Assembly: GCA_963735055.1 (NCBI GenBank)
Contig: CAVTJN010000019.1
Location: 496,001 to 560,000, forward strand
Origin: JBBITI01 sp963735055
Lineage (GTDB): Bacteria; Chloroflexota; Dehalococcoidia; Dehalococcoidales; UBA2162
Reading direction: 5' to 3'
Length of the DNA stretch: 64,000 bases
The first letter of the stretch is position 1. Each line of letters opens with the position of its first letter. Under the pieces are notes generated by a model. That model was given only the letters and a program-made list of their open reading frames with translations, searched no databases and was not told the origin of the DNA. Below are positions 8,297-16,807 of this stretch, one piece after another. The position numbers and the translations under genes are program-made.

Positions 8297-10084
8297 ATGA
8301 GCAAGAACATCGAAGAATACCTGAGGAATCTGTATTCCATCACCGCCACCGGCGGAGTTGCCAGCACCAACGAGATGTCCCGCCGCCTTGGAGTCGCCCC
8401 TTCCAGCGTCACCGAGATGCTGAAGAAGCTGGATGAGAAGGGCTACATCAAGTACTCGCCATATCAGGGGGCGGTGCTCACCGACACCGGTCTGAAGTTC
8501 GGCGAAAAAGTAACGCGCCGGCACCGCCTGCTGGAGCGTTTCCTGTACGATATCCTGAAGCTGGGCAAGGAGAGATTGCATGCTCAGGCCTGCGAGATGG
8601 AGCATACCCTTGACGATGAGACCGAGCGGGCTATGTGCAAAATCCTCAAGCATAGAGACAAGTGTCCTGACGATCAGAAGCTGATTCCGCCCTGCGACCT
8701 GCGGTTTGACACCTGTGAAGAGTGTCAAGAGAGGGGGGGCGAGAGTTTAGAAAAAGTAGGGAAGCGCCGGATCGAACTGGCGAGCCTATCAGCCCTCAAG
8801 GAACACCAAGTGGGTCAAGTCACCTTCATCCGGGGCGACGCCAGACTCCTGCGCCGCCTGTCGGACCATGGACTCACTCTCGGGGCCAGGGTAGAGGTCA
8901 CCCGTGTCTTCTCCAGGAGAGCCCCGCTGGAAATCGCCTGTCGTGGCTCGAGAATAGCCCTGGACGAGGATATGACTTCCAATGTCTTCGTGGAGAAGGT
9001 GGTAGAGGAGGAAAGGGCAAGGGGTCAGGAAACGCTTTCCACGATAAACAAGAAGCTTGAGGAGCGCAACCGTCAAAACAGCATAATGAGCGATATGAGG
9101 GAACTACTCCAGTCATGCTCGACCACACAGGAAATGCCCCCCATCGTTATCGGATCTATTGCCAGACTATTCCCGAAGGCCGACGGGGCTCTGTTCCTCA
9201 TGAATGATTCCCGGAAGGACCTTCAATCGATTGCCCGGTGGGGAAGTTTTCCGGCAGAACCGGATGAGGACCTGTTCGAGCCGGATGACTGCTGGGCTCT
9301 GCGCCGCGGGCGAATTCATGAAGTTGAAGACGTTGAGATCGGCCCAATCTGCCGTCATCTCAAACATCCCCCATTCGCGCCCTACATGTGCCTGCCGCTA
9401 ATCGCCAAAGGTGATATCCTGGGCCTGCTGCATTTGCGGATCAAGCCATCGACCTCTGGAGCCGACAGATGGAACACCATTTTCGACTTGAAAGAGACTG
9501 TTGTGATCTTTGCCGAGTATCTGTCCCTTTCAATCGCAAATATCAAGCTCTGGGAGAGACTTACCGACCAGTCGATCAGAGATCCACTGACCGGACTGTT
9601 CAACCGGCGATATATGGAAGAGACAATTCAACGCGAGATTCTGCGGGCCACCCAGAATCAGACGAAAATGGGCATCATCATGGCAGACATCGACCACTTT
9701 AAGATCTTCAATGATATGCATGGTCATGAAGCAGGCGATGAACTACTCATGAAGATGGCGGACTTTTTCAAGTACGAGATTCGAGGCTCAGACACTGCCT
9801 GTCGATACGGAGGGGAGGAATTCACACTGATATTGCCGGGAGCGGCCGCTGAAGGAGCTTACGAGCGAGCTGAACACCTGAGGGAAGCGGTCAAGAATCT
9901 GAAGGTGTATTTTCGTGATCGGATGCTCCCTTCGGTTACACTTTCGATGGGAATTGCGACATACCCTGACCACGGAACGGAACTGAAGGATCTCATTCAG
10001 GCGGCGGACACGGCCCTCTACCGGGCAAAGGAACAGGGCAGAGACCGGACCGTCATTGGTTGGAACCCCAATAGACTGGCTTAG
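8297..10084 (+). CDS. DtxR-family iron-dependent repressor fused to FeoA, GAF and GGDEF (diguanylate cyclase) domains
   Basis: The frame encodes 595 residues from the ATG at 8297; the in-frame GTG at 8270 lies inside the operator and is less likely. Residues 1-65 form a DtxR winged helix. Residues 66-145 form the dimerisation/metal domain with H76, E80, H95, C99, E102 and H103, matching the DtxR ligands H79, E83, H98, C102, E105 and H106; the Cys indicates the iron rather than the manganese (MntR) type. Extra cysteines lie at about 114, 123, 133, 140 and 143. Residues 160-235 are a FeoA/SH3-like domain, 236-262 a coiled-coil-like linker, 270-415 a GAF domain and 424-588 a GGDEF domain. The GGDEF domain has RYGGEEF (503-509) and an RxxD inhibitory site (R496-D499), so c-di-GMP synthesis is expected. 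The domains are clear; linking iron sensing to c-di-GMP is inference. Confidence 0.93.
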   Translation: MSKNIEEYLRNLYSITATGGVASTNEMSRRLGVAPSSVTEMLKKLDEKGYIKYSPYQGAVLTDTGLKFGEKVTRRHRLLERFLYDILKLGKERLHAQACEMEHTLDDETERAMCKILKHRDKCPDDQKLIPPCDLRFDTCEECQERGGESLEKVGKRRIELASLSALKEHQVGQVTFIRGDARLLRRLSDHGLTLGARVEVTRVFSRRAPLEIACRGSRIALDEDMTSNVFVEKVVEEERARGQETLSTINKKLEERNRQNSIMSDMRELLQSCSTTQEMPPIVIGSIARLFPKADGALFLMNDSRKDLQSIARWGSFPAEPDEDLFEPDDCWALRRGRIHEVEDVEIGPICRHLKHPPFAPYMCLPLIAKGDILGLLHLRIKPSTSGADRWNTIFDLKETVVIFAEYLSLSIANIKLWERLTDQSIRDPLTGLFNRRYMEETIQREILRATQNQTKMGIIMADIDHFKIFNDMHGHEAGDELLMKMADFFKYEIRGSDTACRYGGEEFTLILPGAAAEGAYERAEHLREAVKNLKVYFRDRMLPSVTLSMGIATYPDHGTELKDLIQAADTALYRAKEQGRDRTVIGWNPNRLA

Positions 10085-10961
10085 GTTTTGCGAGGTGCCC
10101 CGTGCCGTCGATCCGGTCAGCTGACGGTCTACATTCCAATGTCGACACATCAAGGATCCCGCCGTAACAGTCTATGATATCGTCTGAAAGGTCGCGTAGC
10201 CGATCCCTACGGTTGTCGTCATCTGTTGGTACAAGAATGGCGGTACCGATGAAGGCGAATTCCTCACTTCCGCGGAGTGAGTGTCGATAGTAGTCGCAGT
10301 ACTCCATTCTCCTCCAGTCGCCGTCCGTATTGTCAACAGAATCGCCTGGACGTCCATAAAGATACCACCACAGGATGTGTTTGATTCTATTGGCTTCCCC
10401 CTGGCCACTATTACTTCCGTCGTCTTGGGTTGGCGTCCCATAGACCTCGTCCCTGTACCAGTGCTCGACATCGTCAAGGAACCGCGCCATGTCTAGTTTC
10501 AAGTGCACTTCGGCCATATGCAATAATTCATGCGCCAGGAGATTGATTCTGAATTCTTCGTCAAAGACGGGTTGGTCATAGCCAAAACTGTAGGGGGGTT
10601 TAGAGTAGTATTCTTGCCAATATGGCGACTGTCCAGCTGCGCGAAAGAAATCCGGACTTACTGCAATGAAAGGGGGACGACCTGGGAGTCCGTTGGGGTA
10701 GCAGGCAGCGGTACGAGTTGCATGATGAACCATAACGGGTATGCTTCTTAAATATGACCTGAGCCCGGGGGTAAAGAAACCATACACTGCATCCAATTCA
10801 GTCTTGCGTATATCGACTGATTCTGAATTTGAAACCGTCTCCAGCAGTCTGGGAATTGCGGCAGTCACTACGGCAACCACGCCATGACCTTGTAGCTCAA
10901 GAGCAATTTCCATCGCACAAAGACCTGACCAAACTAGAAAATTCCGGCGCGTGAGTCTCAC
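10053..10961 (-). CDS. Putative exported zinc-metalloprotease-like protein (HELLH)
   Basis: The 302-residue protein starts at a GTG with GGAGG upstream. Its N-terminus has a twin-arginine-like motif (TRRNFLVWSG), then a moderately hydrophobic stretch, so export by Tat or Sec is likely. Residues 144-148 read HELLH inside NLLAHELLHMAEVH, the zinc and catalytic motif of gluzincin-type peptidases. A later acidic segment (GSEEFAFIG, around 231-239) could give the third ligand. No named family is recognised. The gene converges on the DtxR-GGDEF gene and their 3' ends overlap by 32 bp, so they may interfere through antisense transcription. Confidence 0.75.
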   Translation of the reverse strand: MRLTRRNFLVWSGLCAMEIALELQGHGVVAVVTAAIPRLLETVSNSESVDIRKTELDAVYGFFTPGLRSYLRSIPVMVHHATRTAACYPNGLPGRPPFIAVSPDFFRAAGQSPYWQEYYSKPPYSFGYDQPVFDEEFRINLLAHELLHMAEVHLKLDMARFLDDVEHWYRDEVYGTPTQDDGSNSGQGEANRIKHILWWYLYGRPGDSVDNTDGDWRRMEYCDYYRHSLRGSEEFAFIGTAILVPTDDDNRRDRLRDLSDDIIDCYGGILDVSTLECRPSADRIDGTGHLAKPKPVYWGSNQ

Positions 10962-11192
10962 GATTCCGAACCTCCGTCCCTCAGAGTGACGAGCGTCTGG
11001 AATAGCAGTACCCGAATCCCCGTAGCTGTTGCACGCCTCCTACGATGCCACTATAGGCTCATGCGCCCAATTAGCAATACGCAGAAACACGTATTTTCCC
11101 CCAAGGAAAGTCGTAGTTTGAACCGCCGACAAGGTCTGATCGCGTTCAGACGCGCCCTTGTGAGGGTCGAGACGGCAACGATGCGTGAGCCT

Positions 11193-11462
11193 TGGGGAGA
11201 AGACGACTATCCTGGCCAGGGTGGACAACCAGAACGACGCATACTGGCGGTGGCCCGGGAGTCCCCAGATCTCAGCAGCCGGCGACTGTCAGCCTGGATC
11301 ACCAACCATGAAGGCGTTGCCGTGTCCGAGTCAACCGTGTACCGCCTCCCGAAAACGGAAGGGCTAGTGAAACGCCAGGAGACGCGGGTCACGGCCGCCG
11401 ACGAATACCACAAGCCGAAACCCCAGGCGCGCGTCAAGACGGCAACGGGAGAGCTGAGATGA
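11193..11462 (+). pseudogene. Transposase remnant (IS3/integrase-core type, N-terminal HTH part)
   Basis: About 75 codons resemble the helix-turn-helix region preceding the DDE core of IS3/IS481-like transposases: ILAVARESPDLSSRRLSAWI, then VSESTVYRLPKTEGLVKR and EYHKPKP. In intact relatives the tryptophan-aspartate start of the rve catalytic core follows directly; here the frame ends within 16 residues and no DDE motif is found. No terminal inverted repeats were recognised. It is a dead insertion-sequence fragment close to tRNA-Gly. Confidence 0.65.
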
Positions 11463-11501
11463 CACAGAAATGACGGGGAGGAAAGAACTCGCGCCAAGCA
11501 C

Positions 11502-11578
<77 letters not shown>

Positions 11579-11702
11579 AGGCGTCCTCGATAGGTAAATT
11601 CTACGCCAGGACCATGGAAAAGACAAGCGGTTGCCGGCCCGCACACCGGCGCATTAAAGACGTGGCTAACCACGCCGATGGCGCATGACCGGCCGCCGCG
11701 TC

Positions 11703-13151
11703 CTATTTCTTCTTGACTTCCTTGATCCCGGCCAGCTTCTTGGCGAGGGACTTCTTCTCGTCGATGTTGGCGTTCCTCAGTATGGTCATACGGTGCGTTT
11801 CGGGCGAACCGCCGCCGTGGATATTGGACACGATGTCTCTACTCTCAAAAGCCAGCTTCTCGATGAGGCGGAAGATGCGCACCCGGTCTTCCGTAGACAC
11901 GCCTTCGGGGCCCTTCAGGTACTTTGTAAGGAGCGGCCCGATGTCGGGATTGGCGAAGTCCTTATCCGAGGGAATGTCCGCCACCATACCGCCGGCGATT
12001 TCGATCATCATCCGGATAACCTCGGCGAGTTCTTTCCCTTCGTACAGCTTGGACGTATTGGAAAGCACGGGGTCAACATTGTAGATGCCCGAAGGGGTCA
12101 CCGTAGACTCAACCGACGCCGCGATCGAGCAGCCGTAGATGGCCTCGGTAACCTTGAGCATCTCGGCGAGCTTGTTGTTAATGTGCCCGACATTGATCAG
12201 ACCGTTATAGTCGGCCGCAGTCGCTGCCGCGCCAATCAGGATGTCGCCCACGCCGCACTTGCAGCCGCCGTGAGAATGGCGGTGGTAATTGCCGAAATTA
12301 CGGACCATGTCGCCGGCATATTCGTACTCGCCGCACAGGAACACCTTGTCCCAGGGCACGAACACGTCCTGGAAGATGACCATCGGGGCGAACTTGCTGA
12401 ACTCCACGTTCCCCAGGTCGCATCCCTCCATCGCCCTGGCTTCGAGAGTGCCCCGTCCGTAAACATGGACAATCCCCTCGGCATCGGTGGGCACGGCGAA
12501 AGCGACGGCGTAGTCCTTGTCGGCCTCTCGCATCTCGCGGGTGGGCACTACCAGACACCACTGGGCGCAAAGCGAGCCCGTCTGGTGTATCTTGGCGCCG
12601 CGGACGACGATCCCTTTGCTGTCCCTGCTTACCACGCGGAGGTACATGTCCGGGTCCTTCTGTTGGGACGGCCGCAGGGCGCGGTCGCCCTTGACGTCGG
12701 TGACGCCGCTGCAGACTACGAAATCATTTGTCTGGACCTCGCGCACAAAACTGACGAATCGGTCCCAGTACTTCGTCCCGTGCTTCTGGTCGCAATTGTA
12801 GACCTCGATGCCCACCGAACTAATAGCATCCATACCGGTGCAGCGCATGTAGCAACCGCCGATGCGCTGCGCCAGATATTTCAGCATCCTGACTTTGGCA
12901 AGAAGGTCTTCAGGGCTGGTGTAGAACTTCACGAACCGCGAGACGTCTTCGCCGGTCAGGTCGGATTTGGTGACCAGGTGCTTTCTGCCCTCGGGGTCGT
13001 GCTCCAGTTCGAACGTCCTCGCCACAGCAGCTGTCATGTGCTTGATGAGGGGATGTTCATGGACGTTCTCCACCTTTTCGCCCAGAATGTATGCGACCGG
13101 GTGAAGTTCCTCAAGTGATTTGCGGTACTGCTTGGCTGTCTTAAGGGCCAC
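11703..13151 (-). CDS. abfD: 4-Hydroxybutyryl-CoA dehydratase / vinylacetyl-CoA isomerase (AbfD family)
   Basis: The 482-residue flavoprotein of the 4-hydroxyphenylacetate 3-hydroxylase superfamily has the [4Fe-4S] ligands that mark the dehydratase branch. C100 and C104 (GGCYMRCTG) correspond to C99/C103 of the Clostridium aminobutyricum enzyme, and H290 and C297 (HRHSHGGC) keep the H292/C299 spacing. The family enzyme converts 4-hydroxybutyryl-CoA to crotonyl-CoA by ketyl-radical chemistry and is oxygen-sensitive, which fits an anaerobe. It starts at GTG with GAGGAGG upstream. It diverges from a sucCD-like pair that could make the acyl-CoA substrate. Related CoA-ester dehydratases of unknown substrate cannot be excluded. 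Confidence 0.9.
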   Translation of the reverse strand: MALKTAKQYRKSLEELHPVAYILGEKVENVHEHPLIKHMTAAVARTFELEHDPEGRKHLVTKSDLTGEDVSRFVKFYTSPEDLLAKVRMLKYLAQRIGGCYMRCTGMDAISSVGIEVYNCDQKHGTKYWDRFVSFVREVQTNDFVVCSGVTDVKGDRALRPSQQKDPDMYLRVVSRDSKGIVVRGAKIHQTGSLCAQWCLVVPTREMREADKDYAVAFAVPTDAEGIVHVYGRGTLEARAMEGCDLGNVEFSKFAPMVIFQDVFVPWDKVFLCGEYEYAGDMVRNFGNYHRHSHGGCKCGVGDILIGAAATAADYNGLINVGHINNKLAEMLKVTEAIYGCSIAASVESTVTPSGIYNVDPVLSNTSKLYEGKELAEVIRMMIEIAGGMVADIPSDKDFANPDIGPLLTKYLKGPEGVSTEDRVRIFRLIEKLAFESRDIVSNIHGGGSPETHRMTILRNANIDEKKSLAKKLAGIKEVKKK

Positions 13152-13239
13152 TGCTCCAACCTCCTCTAAAGTCGCCTCGGAAAATCAAAGTCTACCATTC
13201 TGGCACCCCTTCTGTAAAGCTGGCCAGATACATCCAAAT

Positions 13240-13269
13240 TTGACGCGACATCCCGGGTTGGGCTATGCT
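13240..13269 (+). promoter_or_regulatory. Promoter of the sucCD-like pair with a very short leader
   Basis: TTGACG (13240-13245), an 18-bp spacer and TATGCT (13264-13269) leave only 14 bases to the ATG at 13284. The mRNA leader would be about 8 nt, with no Shine-Dalgarno site. Confidence 0.5.
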
Positions 13270-13283
13270 GGCAGACACAACAG

Positions 13284-14426
13284 ATGAGACTCTACGAATA
13301 CGAGGGCGCCGAACTGTTCCGGCGCGAGTCGATCCCCATCCCCGACTACTCCCTGGCGACGGGTCCCGGAGAAGCGAGGCTGGCCGCCGGCCGCATCGGA
13401 CTGCCGGTGATCCTCAAAGCCCAGGTCCTGACCGGAGGCCGCTGGCTCGCCGGCGGCGTGCAGACCGCCACCACCCTTCAAGAAGTAGAAGAGACCGCCC
13501 GGCGAATCTTCAGTTCGCGGATCCGGAACCTGACCGTCGAGCGCTGCATGATTGCCCGCAAACTGGAAGGAGAACGGGAGTATTATCTCAGCATGACGCT
13601 CGACGACTATAACGGCACTCCGGTGGCCATCCTGTCGGCGGAAGGCGGGGTAGACATCAACACCACGGCGCGCGCCCGGCCGGAGGTCCTCGTTTCCCGG
13701 CAGCTGTCCATTGCGACCGGACTCCGGGACATCGACGCCCGTGAGATGTGCCAGCAGGCCGGACTCAGCGGCTACGAGGAAGAAGGGGTGGCCTCGGTCC
13801 TCGTTTCCCTGTACCGGGTCTTCCGCAAGTATGATGCCCTGATCGCTGAAATCAACCCTCTGGTGAAGACCGCCGAGGGGGAGTTCGTGGCCCTGGACTC
13901 CAAGGTAGAAATCGATGATTCCAGCCTGTACCGCCACGGCGACCTTAACCTGACCTTACAGTCTCGACCGCTCAACCCCTTAGAGCGGCTGGGGAAGGAA
14001 ATCGGGGTCACCTACGTTGAGCTCGACGGGGATATTGCCATGATATCCAGCGGCGCCGGTCTGGGCATGGCCAGCATGGACATCATCAGCCGCCGGATGA
14101 AGCCGGCCAATTTCCTGGAGACCGGAGGCGCCATCACCGAAGATCTGCTCTTCAAAGCCACTGACCTGGTGCTGCAGAAGAAGGGCGTACGGGCCCTGTT
14201 CATCAACATTTACGGCGGGATCAATCCGATCCACGAAGGCGCCCGGGGAATCGTCCGCTACCTGAAGGAGCGAAACATCCGTATTCCGGTGGTGGCCAAG
14301 GCACTCGGCAATCACCAGGAAGAGACCTGGGAGATATTCAAGGCAAACGGGGTGCATGTTGTGGACGACGTTTCCACCGAGGCCGGAGTCGAACTGCTGG
14401 CGCGGTTGCTGGACCAGGGTCAATGA
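13284..14426 (+). CDS. sucC: Succinyl-CoA synthetase beta-subunit-like acyl-CoA ligase (ATP-grasp)
   Basis: The 380-residue protein has the SucC fold: an N-terminal ATP-grasp domain (MRLYEYEGAELFRRESIPIP, with KAQVLTGGR nucleotide-site residues), the AEINPLVKTAEGEFVALDSKVEID metal/nucleotide motif, and a C-terminal CoA-ligase flavodoxin-like domain with NFLETGGAI and INIYGGINPIHEGARGI. It overlaps the alpha-subunit gene by 4 bp (ATGA), so translation is coupled. Because the neighbour is abfD, the true substrate could be succinate, 4-hydroxybutyrate or another short carboxylate; sequence alone does not decide. Confidence 0.88.
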   Translation: MRLYEYEGAELFRRESIPIPDYSLATGPGEARLAAGRIGLPVILKAQVLTGGRWLAGGVQTATTLQEVEETARRIFSSRIRNLTVERCMIARKLEGEREYYLSMTLDDYNGTPVAILSAEGGVDINTTARARPEVLVSRQLSIATGLRDIDAREMCQQAGLSGYEEEGVASVLVSLYRVFRKYDALIAEINPLVKTAEGEFVALDSKVEIDDSSLYRHGDLNLTLQSRPLNPLERLGKEIGVTYVELDGDIAMISSGAGLGMASMDIISRRMKPANFLETGGAITEDLLFKATDLVLQKKGVRALFINIYGGINPIHEGARGIVRYLKERNIRIPVVAKALGNHQEETWEIFKANGVHVVDDVSTEAGVELLARLLDQGQ

Positions 14427-15313
14427 GCATCCTGCTTGACCGGAATACCCGGGTCCTCGTCCAGGGCATCACCGGACGCGCCGGACGAACACAGACCAGA
14501 TGGATGCTGGACTACGGCACCAACATCGTGGCCGGGGTGACACCGGGCAAGGGCGGCGACACCGTCGAAGGCGTCCCCGTGTACAACACCGTTACTGAAG
14601 CGGTCAGGGAGCGGGGTGCCGAGGCGTCGGTCTTCTTTGTTCCACCCCCGGGCGTCAAGGAAGCCGTCTTTCACACGATCGATGCCGGCATCAGACTCAT
14701 CGTCGTCGTTACCGAGCACGTTCCCGTTCATGACGTCATGGAGATCCGGGAATACGTAGCCGGCCGGCCGGTGCACATCATCGGACCGACCAGTCCCGGC
14801 GTCATCACCGCCGGTGAGGCCAAGATGGGCATAATGCCGGCCAACATGTTCACTCCAGGCCGCATCGGCATAATTTCGCGCAGCGGTACACTCTCCTACG
14901 AAGTCAGCGTCAACCTGGCAAAGGGCGGCTTTGGCCAGAGCACCGTCGTCGGCATCGGGGCAGACCCGGTGGTGTTCACCAACATGCCCGAAATCCTGAG
15001 CCTGTTTGAAAGAGACCCTGGAACTGACCTGGTGGTGGTGGTGGGGGAGGTGGGGGGCATCCAGGAGGAGAAGGCCGCCGAGTACATCGATCGCTGGATG
15101 ACCAAACCGGTGGTCGCCTACATTGCCGGAATCTCGGCTCCGGCGGAGAAGCGGATGGGCCATGCGGGAGCCATCATCCAGGGCGACGGCAAGGGCACGC
15201 CGCAGAGCAAGATGGCTGCCCTCAGGGAAGTCGGCGTCGACGTAGCCGAGTACCCCGCCCAGGTTGTGGAACTGGTCCGCAGGCATCTCATGCCGGCAGC
15301 GTACCCACCGTAA
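14423..15313 (+). CDS. sucD: Succinyl-CoA synthetase alpha-subunit-like protein
   Basis: The 296-residue partner of the preceding gene begins with a CoA-binding Rossmann domain (VLVQGITGRAGRTQTRWML), followed by the PTSPGVI and ISRSGTLSYEV segments. GHAGAII carries the histidine that is transiently phosphorylated in the reaction. Length and motif order are those of SucD. It works as a heteromer with SucC in substrate-level phosphorylation or acyl-CoA formation. Confidence 0.9.
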   Translation: MSILLDRNTRVLVQGITGRAGRTQTRWMLDYGTNIVAGVTPGKGGDTVEGVPVYNTVTEAVRERGAEASVFFVPPPGVKEAVFHTIDAGIRLIVVVTEHVPVHDVMEIREYVAGRPVHIIGPTSPGVITAGEAKMGIMPANMFTPGRIGIISRSGTLSYEVSVNLAKGGFGQSTVVGIGADPVVFTNMPEILSLFERDPGTDLVVVVGEVGGIQEEKAAEYIDRWMTKPVVAYIAGISAPAEKRMGHAGAIIQGDGKGTPQSKMAALREVGVDVAEYPAQVVELVRRHLMPAAYPP

Positions 15314-15374
15314 TCGCCGTTCTTGGGCGACATCGCACGCTGCTTTGCAGCTATGCCTCAACCCCATCGTCGGT

Positions 15375-15403
15375 TTTCACCGGGAACCCGGCGGTGTTAG
15401 AAT
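15375..15403 (+). promoter_or_regulatory. Promoter giving a leaderless transcript of the GT-C-like gene
   Basis: TTTCAC (15375-15380), a 17-bp spacer and TAGAAT (15398-15403), with the GTG start codon only six bases further on (15410). Transcription would begin at or beside the start codon. Confidence 0.5.
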
Positions 15404-15409
15404 AGCCCG

Positions 15410-16759
15410 GTGCGCACGCGTCTCAGGCGATTCTTCAGATTCATGCCCCGCGTGGCGGCATGGGCCAGGCGCCCGCTGGAAAAGCACCGCTGGCTCTTCA
15501 TTTCCCTGGCTGCCATACTCCTGATTACCGCCGGGCTGATTCGACTGTGGGCGGCGCCGATTTCGGCCGGTCCCGACGTCGGCCAGTTCTGGGGCTTTGC
15601 CCGCCTCTTCCAACTCCACGGTCTGGATTTCTACCGGTATGCTGACGGCAGCGACCGCATTCTCCCGGTCCAGGGCTGGGGCTACGTGTACCCGCCAAAT
15701 TGGTTGCTCTTACTCCGGGTTGCCCTGGCGGCCTCTCCCGGTAGCCTGGCCGTCGACGACTTCGTCAGCGTGGCATGGCGGGTCGCCATGAAGGCGCCGA
15801 TCATCACTTCCGACCTCGCCATCGGATGCCTGCTGCTGTGGGCGGTGCCCGGTTCCCGGTTTCGCAAGCTGTTCTTCGCCGGCATCTGGCTGTTCCACCC
15901 AACATCGTGGTACAACTCCGCCGTATTCGGCCAATTCGATGCGATCGCCGCCGCACTGCTTCTGGCTGCCCTCATCATGTTCACCCGGGGGCATGACCGG
16001 CCCGGATTCATACTGGCGGCCCTGGCCGTGATGACCAAGCAGCACGCCGCGCTCCCTGCGCTGTTCATGGTGGCCGCGGTCAGCCGTCAGATTGGCGGGC
16101 GCCGCCTGCTGGCCAACTGCGGAATCGTTCTGGGGATGGCCCTCGCGATCTCCCTGCCGTTCGTTTTCCACGGCAACCTGCTGCCCTATCTGCGCGCCGT
16201 CCTGTTGCCGGCCCAGGCGCCCGCCTACCAGCTCCCGCTGGTGTTCACTTTCAGCGGCAGTGGCGCCATCATTACCTACCTTCACGAGACCTGGGACTGG
16301 AATACCGAGTATCTGCTGCGGTTCAACTCTCCCCTGCTGGCTGTAGCGACACTCATTGCGCTCAGCCTATGTTATGTAAAGAGAGTCAAAATAGAACAAG
16401 CGGCGCTGGTGGGCATACTGCTATTCGTTGGCCTGTTCTACCGGGTGAACTACCAGTACCTGGTCATGTATTTGCCTCTAGCCATCCTCGCATTGTCCCG
16501 ACCCCAGAAATGGATTGAACGCAGCCTGACCATTGCCTTGATCATGCTGCCGGCGGCGTGGATATGGCTGTTCGACATCTCCTTCTGGTTCTGGGGCTTC
16601 ACCCCTCGCCCCGTCGAAGTGCCGCCCATACTGGACCGGATCGGACTGACCAACTTCGTACCGGACCTCGTTTTCGTAATCATGGCTACGGTATTGATGC
16701 TGCTGTCACTGGGCTACGTTACCACCGCCATCGCCCGCCGGCGCGTTCCAGCTTCTTGA
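15410..16759 (+). CDS. Polytopic membrane glycosyltransferase-like protein (GT-C / DUF2029 type)
   Basis: The 449-residue protein has about ten hydrophobic segments. The motif WYNSAVFGQFDAIAAALLL, together with GPDVGQFWGFA near the N-terminus, resembles GT-C mannosyltransferases (PIG-M/GT87-like) that use polyprenyl-phosphate sugars at the outer face of the membrane. A basic N-terminal tail (RTRLRRFFRF) precedes the first helix. The start is taken as GTG 15410 because of the promoter position; ATG 15443 is an alternative. Donor and acceptor are unknown. Confidence 0.7.
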   Translation: MRTRLRRFFRFMPRVAAWARRPLEKHRWLFISLAAILLITAGLIRLWAAPISAGPDVGQFWGFARLFQLHGLDFYRYADGSDRILPVQGWGYVYPPNWLLLLRVALAASPGSLAVDDFVSVAWRVAMKAPIITSDLAIGCLLLWAVPGSRFRKLFFAGIWLFHPTSWYNSAVFGQFDAIAAALLLAALIMFTRGHDRPGFILAALAVMTKQHAALPALFMVAAVSRQIGGRRLLANCGIVLGMALAISLPFVFHGNLLPYLRAVLLPAQAPAYQLPLVFTFSGSGAIITYLHETWDWNTEYLLRFNSPLLAVATLIALSLCYVKRVKIEQAALVGILLFVGLFYRVNYQYLVMYLPLAILALSRPQKWIERSLTIALIMLPAAWIWLFDISFWFWGFTPRPVEVPPILDRIGLTNFVPDLVFVIMATVLMLLSLGYVTTAIARRRVPAS

Positions 16760-16785
16760 CGACGGCTCCGGCCGCATATTATATT
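16756..16785 (+). promoter_or_regulatory. Promoter of the MFS gene
   Basis: TTGACG (16756-16761), an 18-bp spacer and TATATT (16780-16785) lie about 22 bp before the ATG at 16808. The leader is short and lacks a Shine-Dalgarno site. Confidence 0.45.
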
Positions 16786-16807
16786 GCCCTCACCCACATC
16801 TACCACC

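Noticed and set aside
11685..13118. Long open frame (477 codons) opposite abfD on the plus strand
   Set aside because: It is an antisense shadow caused by GC-rich third positions. abfD itself has all active-site ligands, a ribosome-binding site and family length; the antisense frame has no recognisable motif.
15030..15060. GGTGGTGGTGG-type tract within sucD
   Set aside because: It looks like a simple repeat but encodes the conserved VVVVGEVGG segment in frame; normal coding sequence.
14420..15367. 315-codon open frame antisense to sucD
   Set aside because: Composition is rich in His/Asp/Arg as expected from the complement of a coding frame; no domain is visible and the sucD reading is certain.
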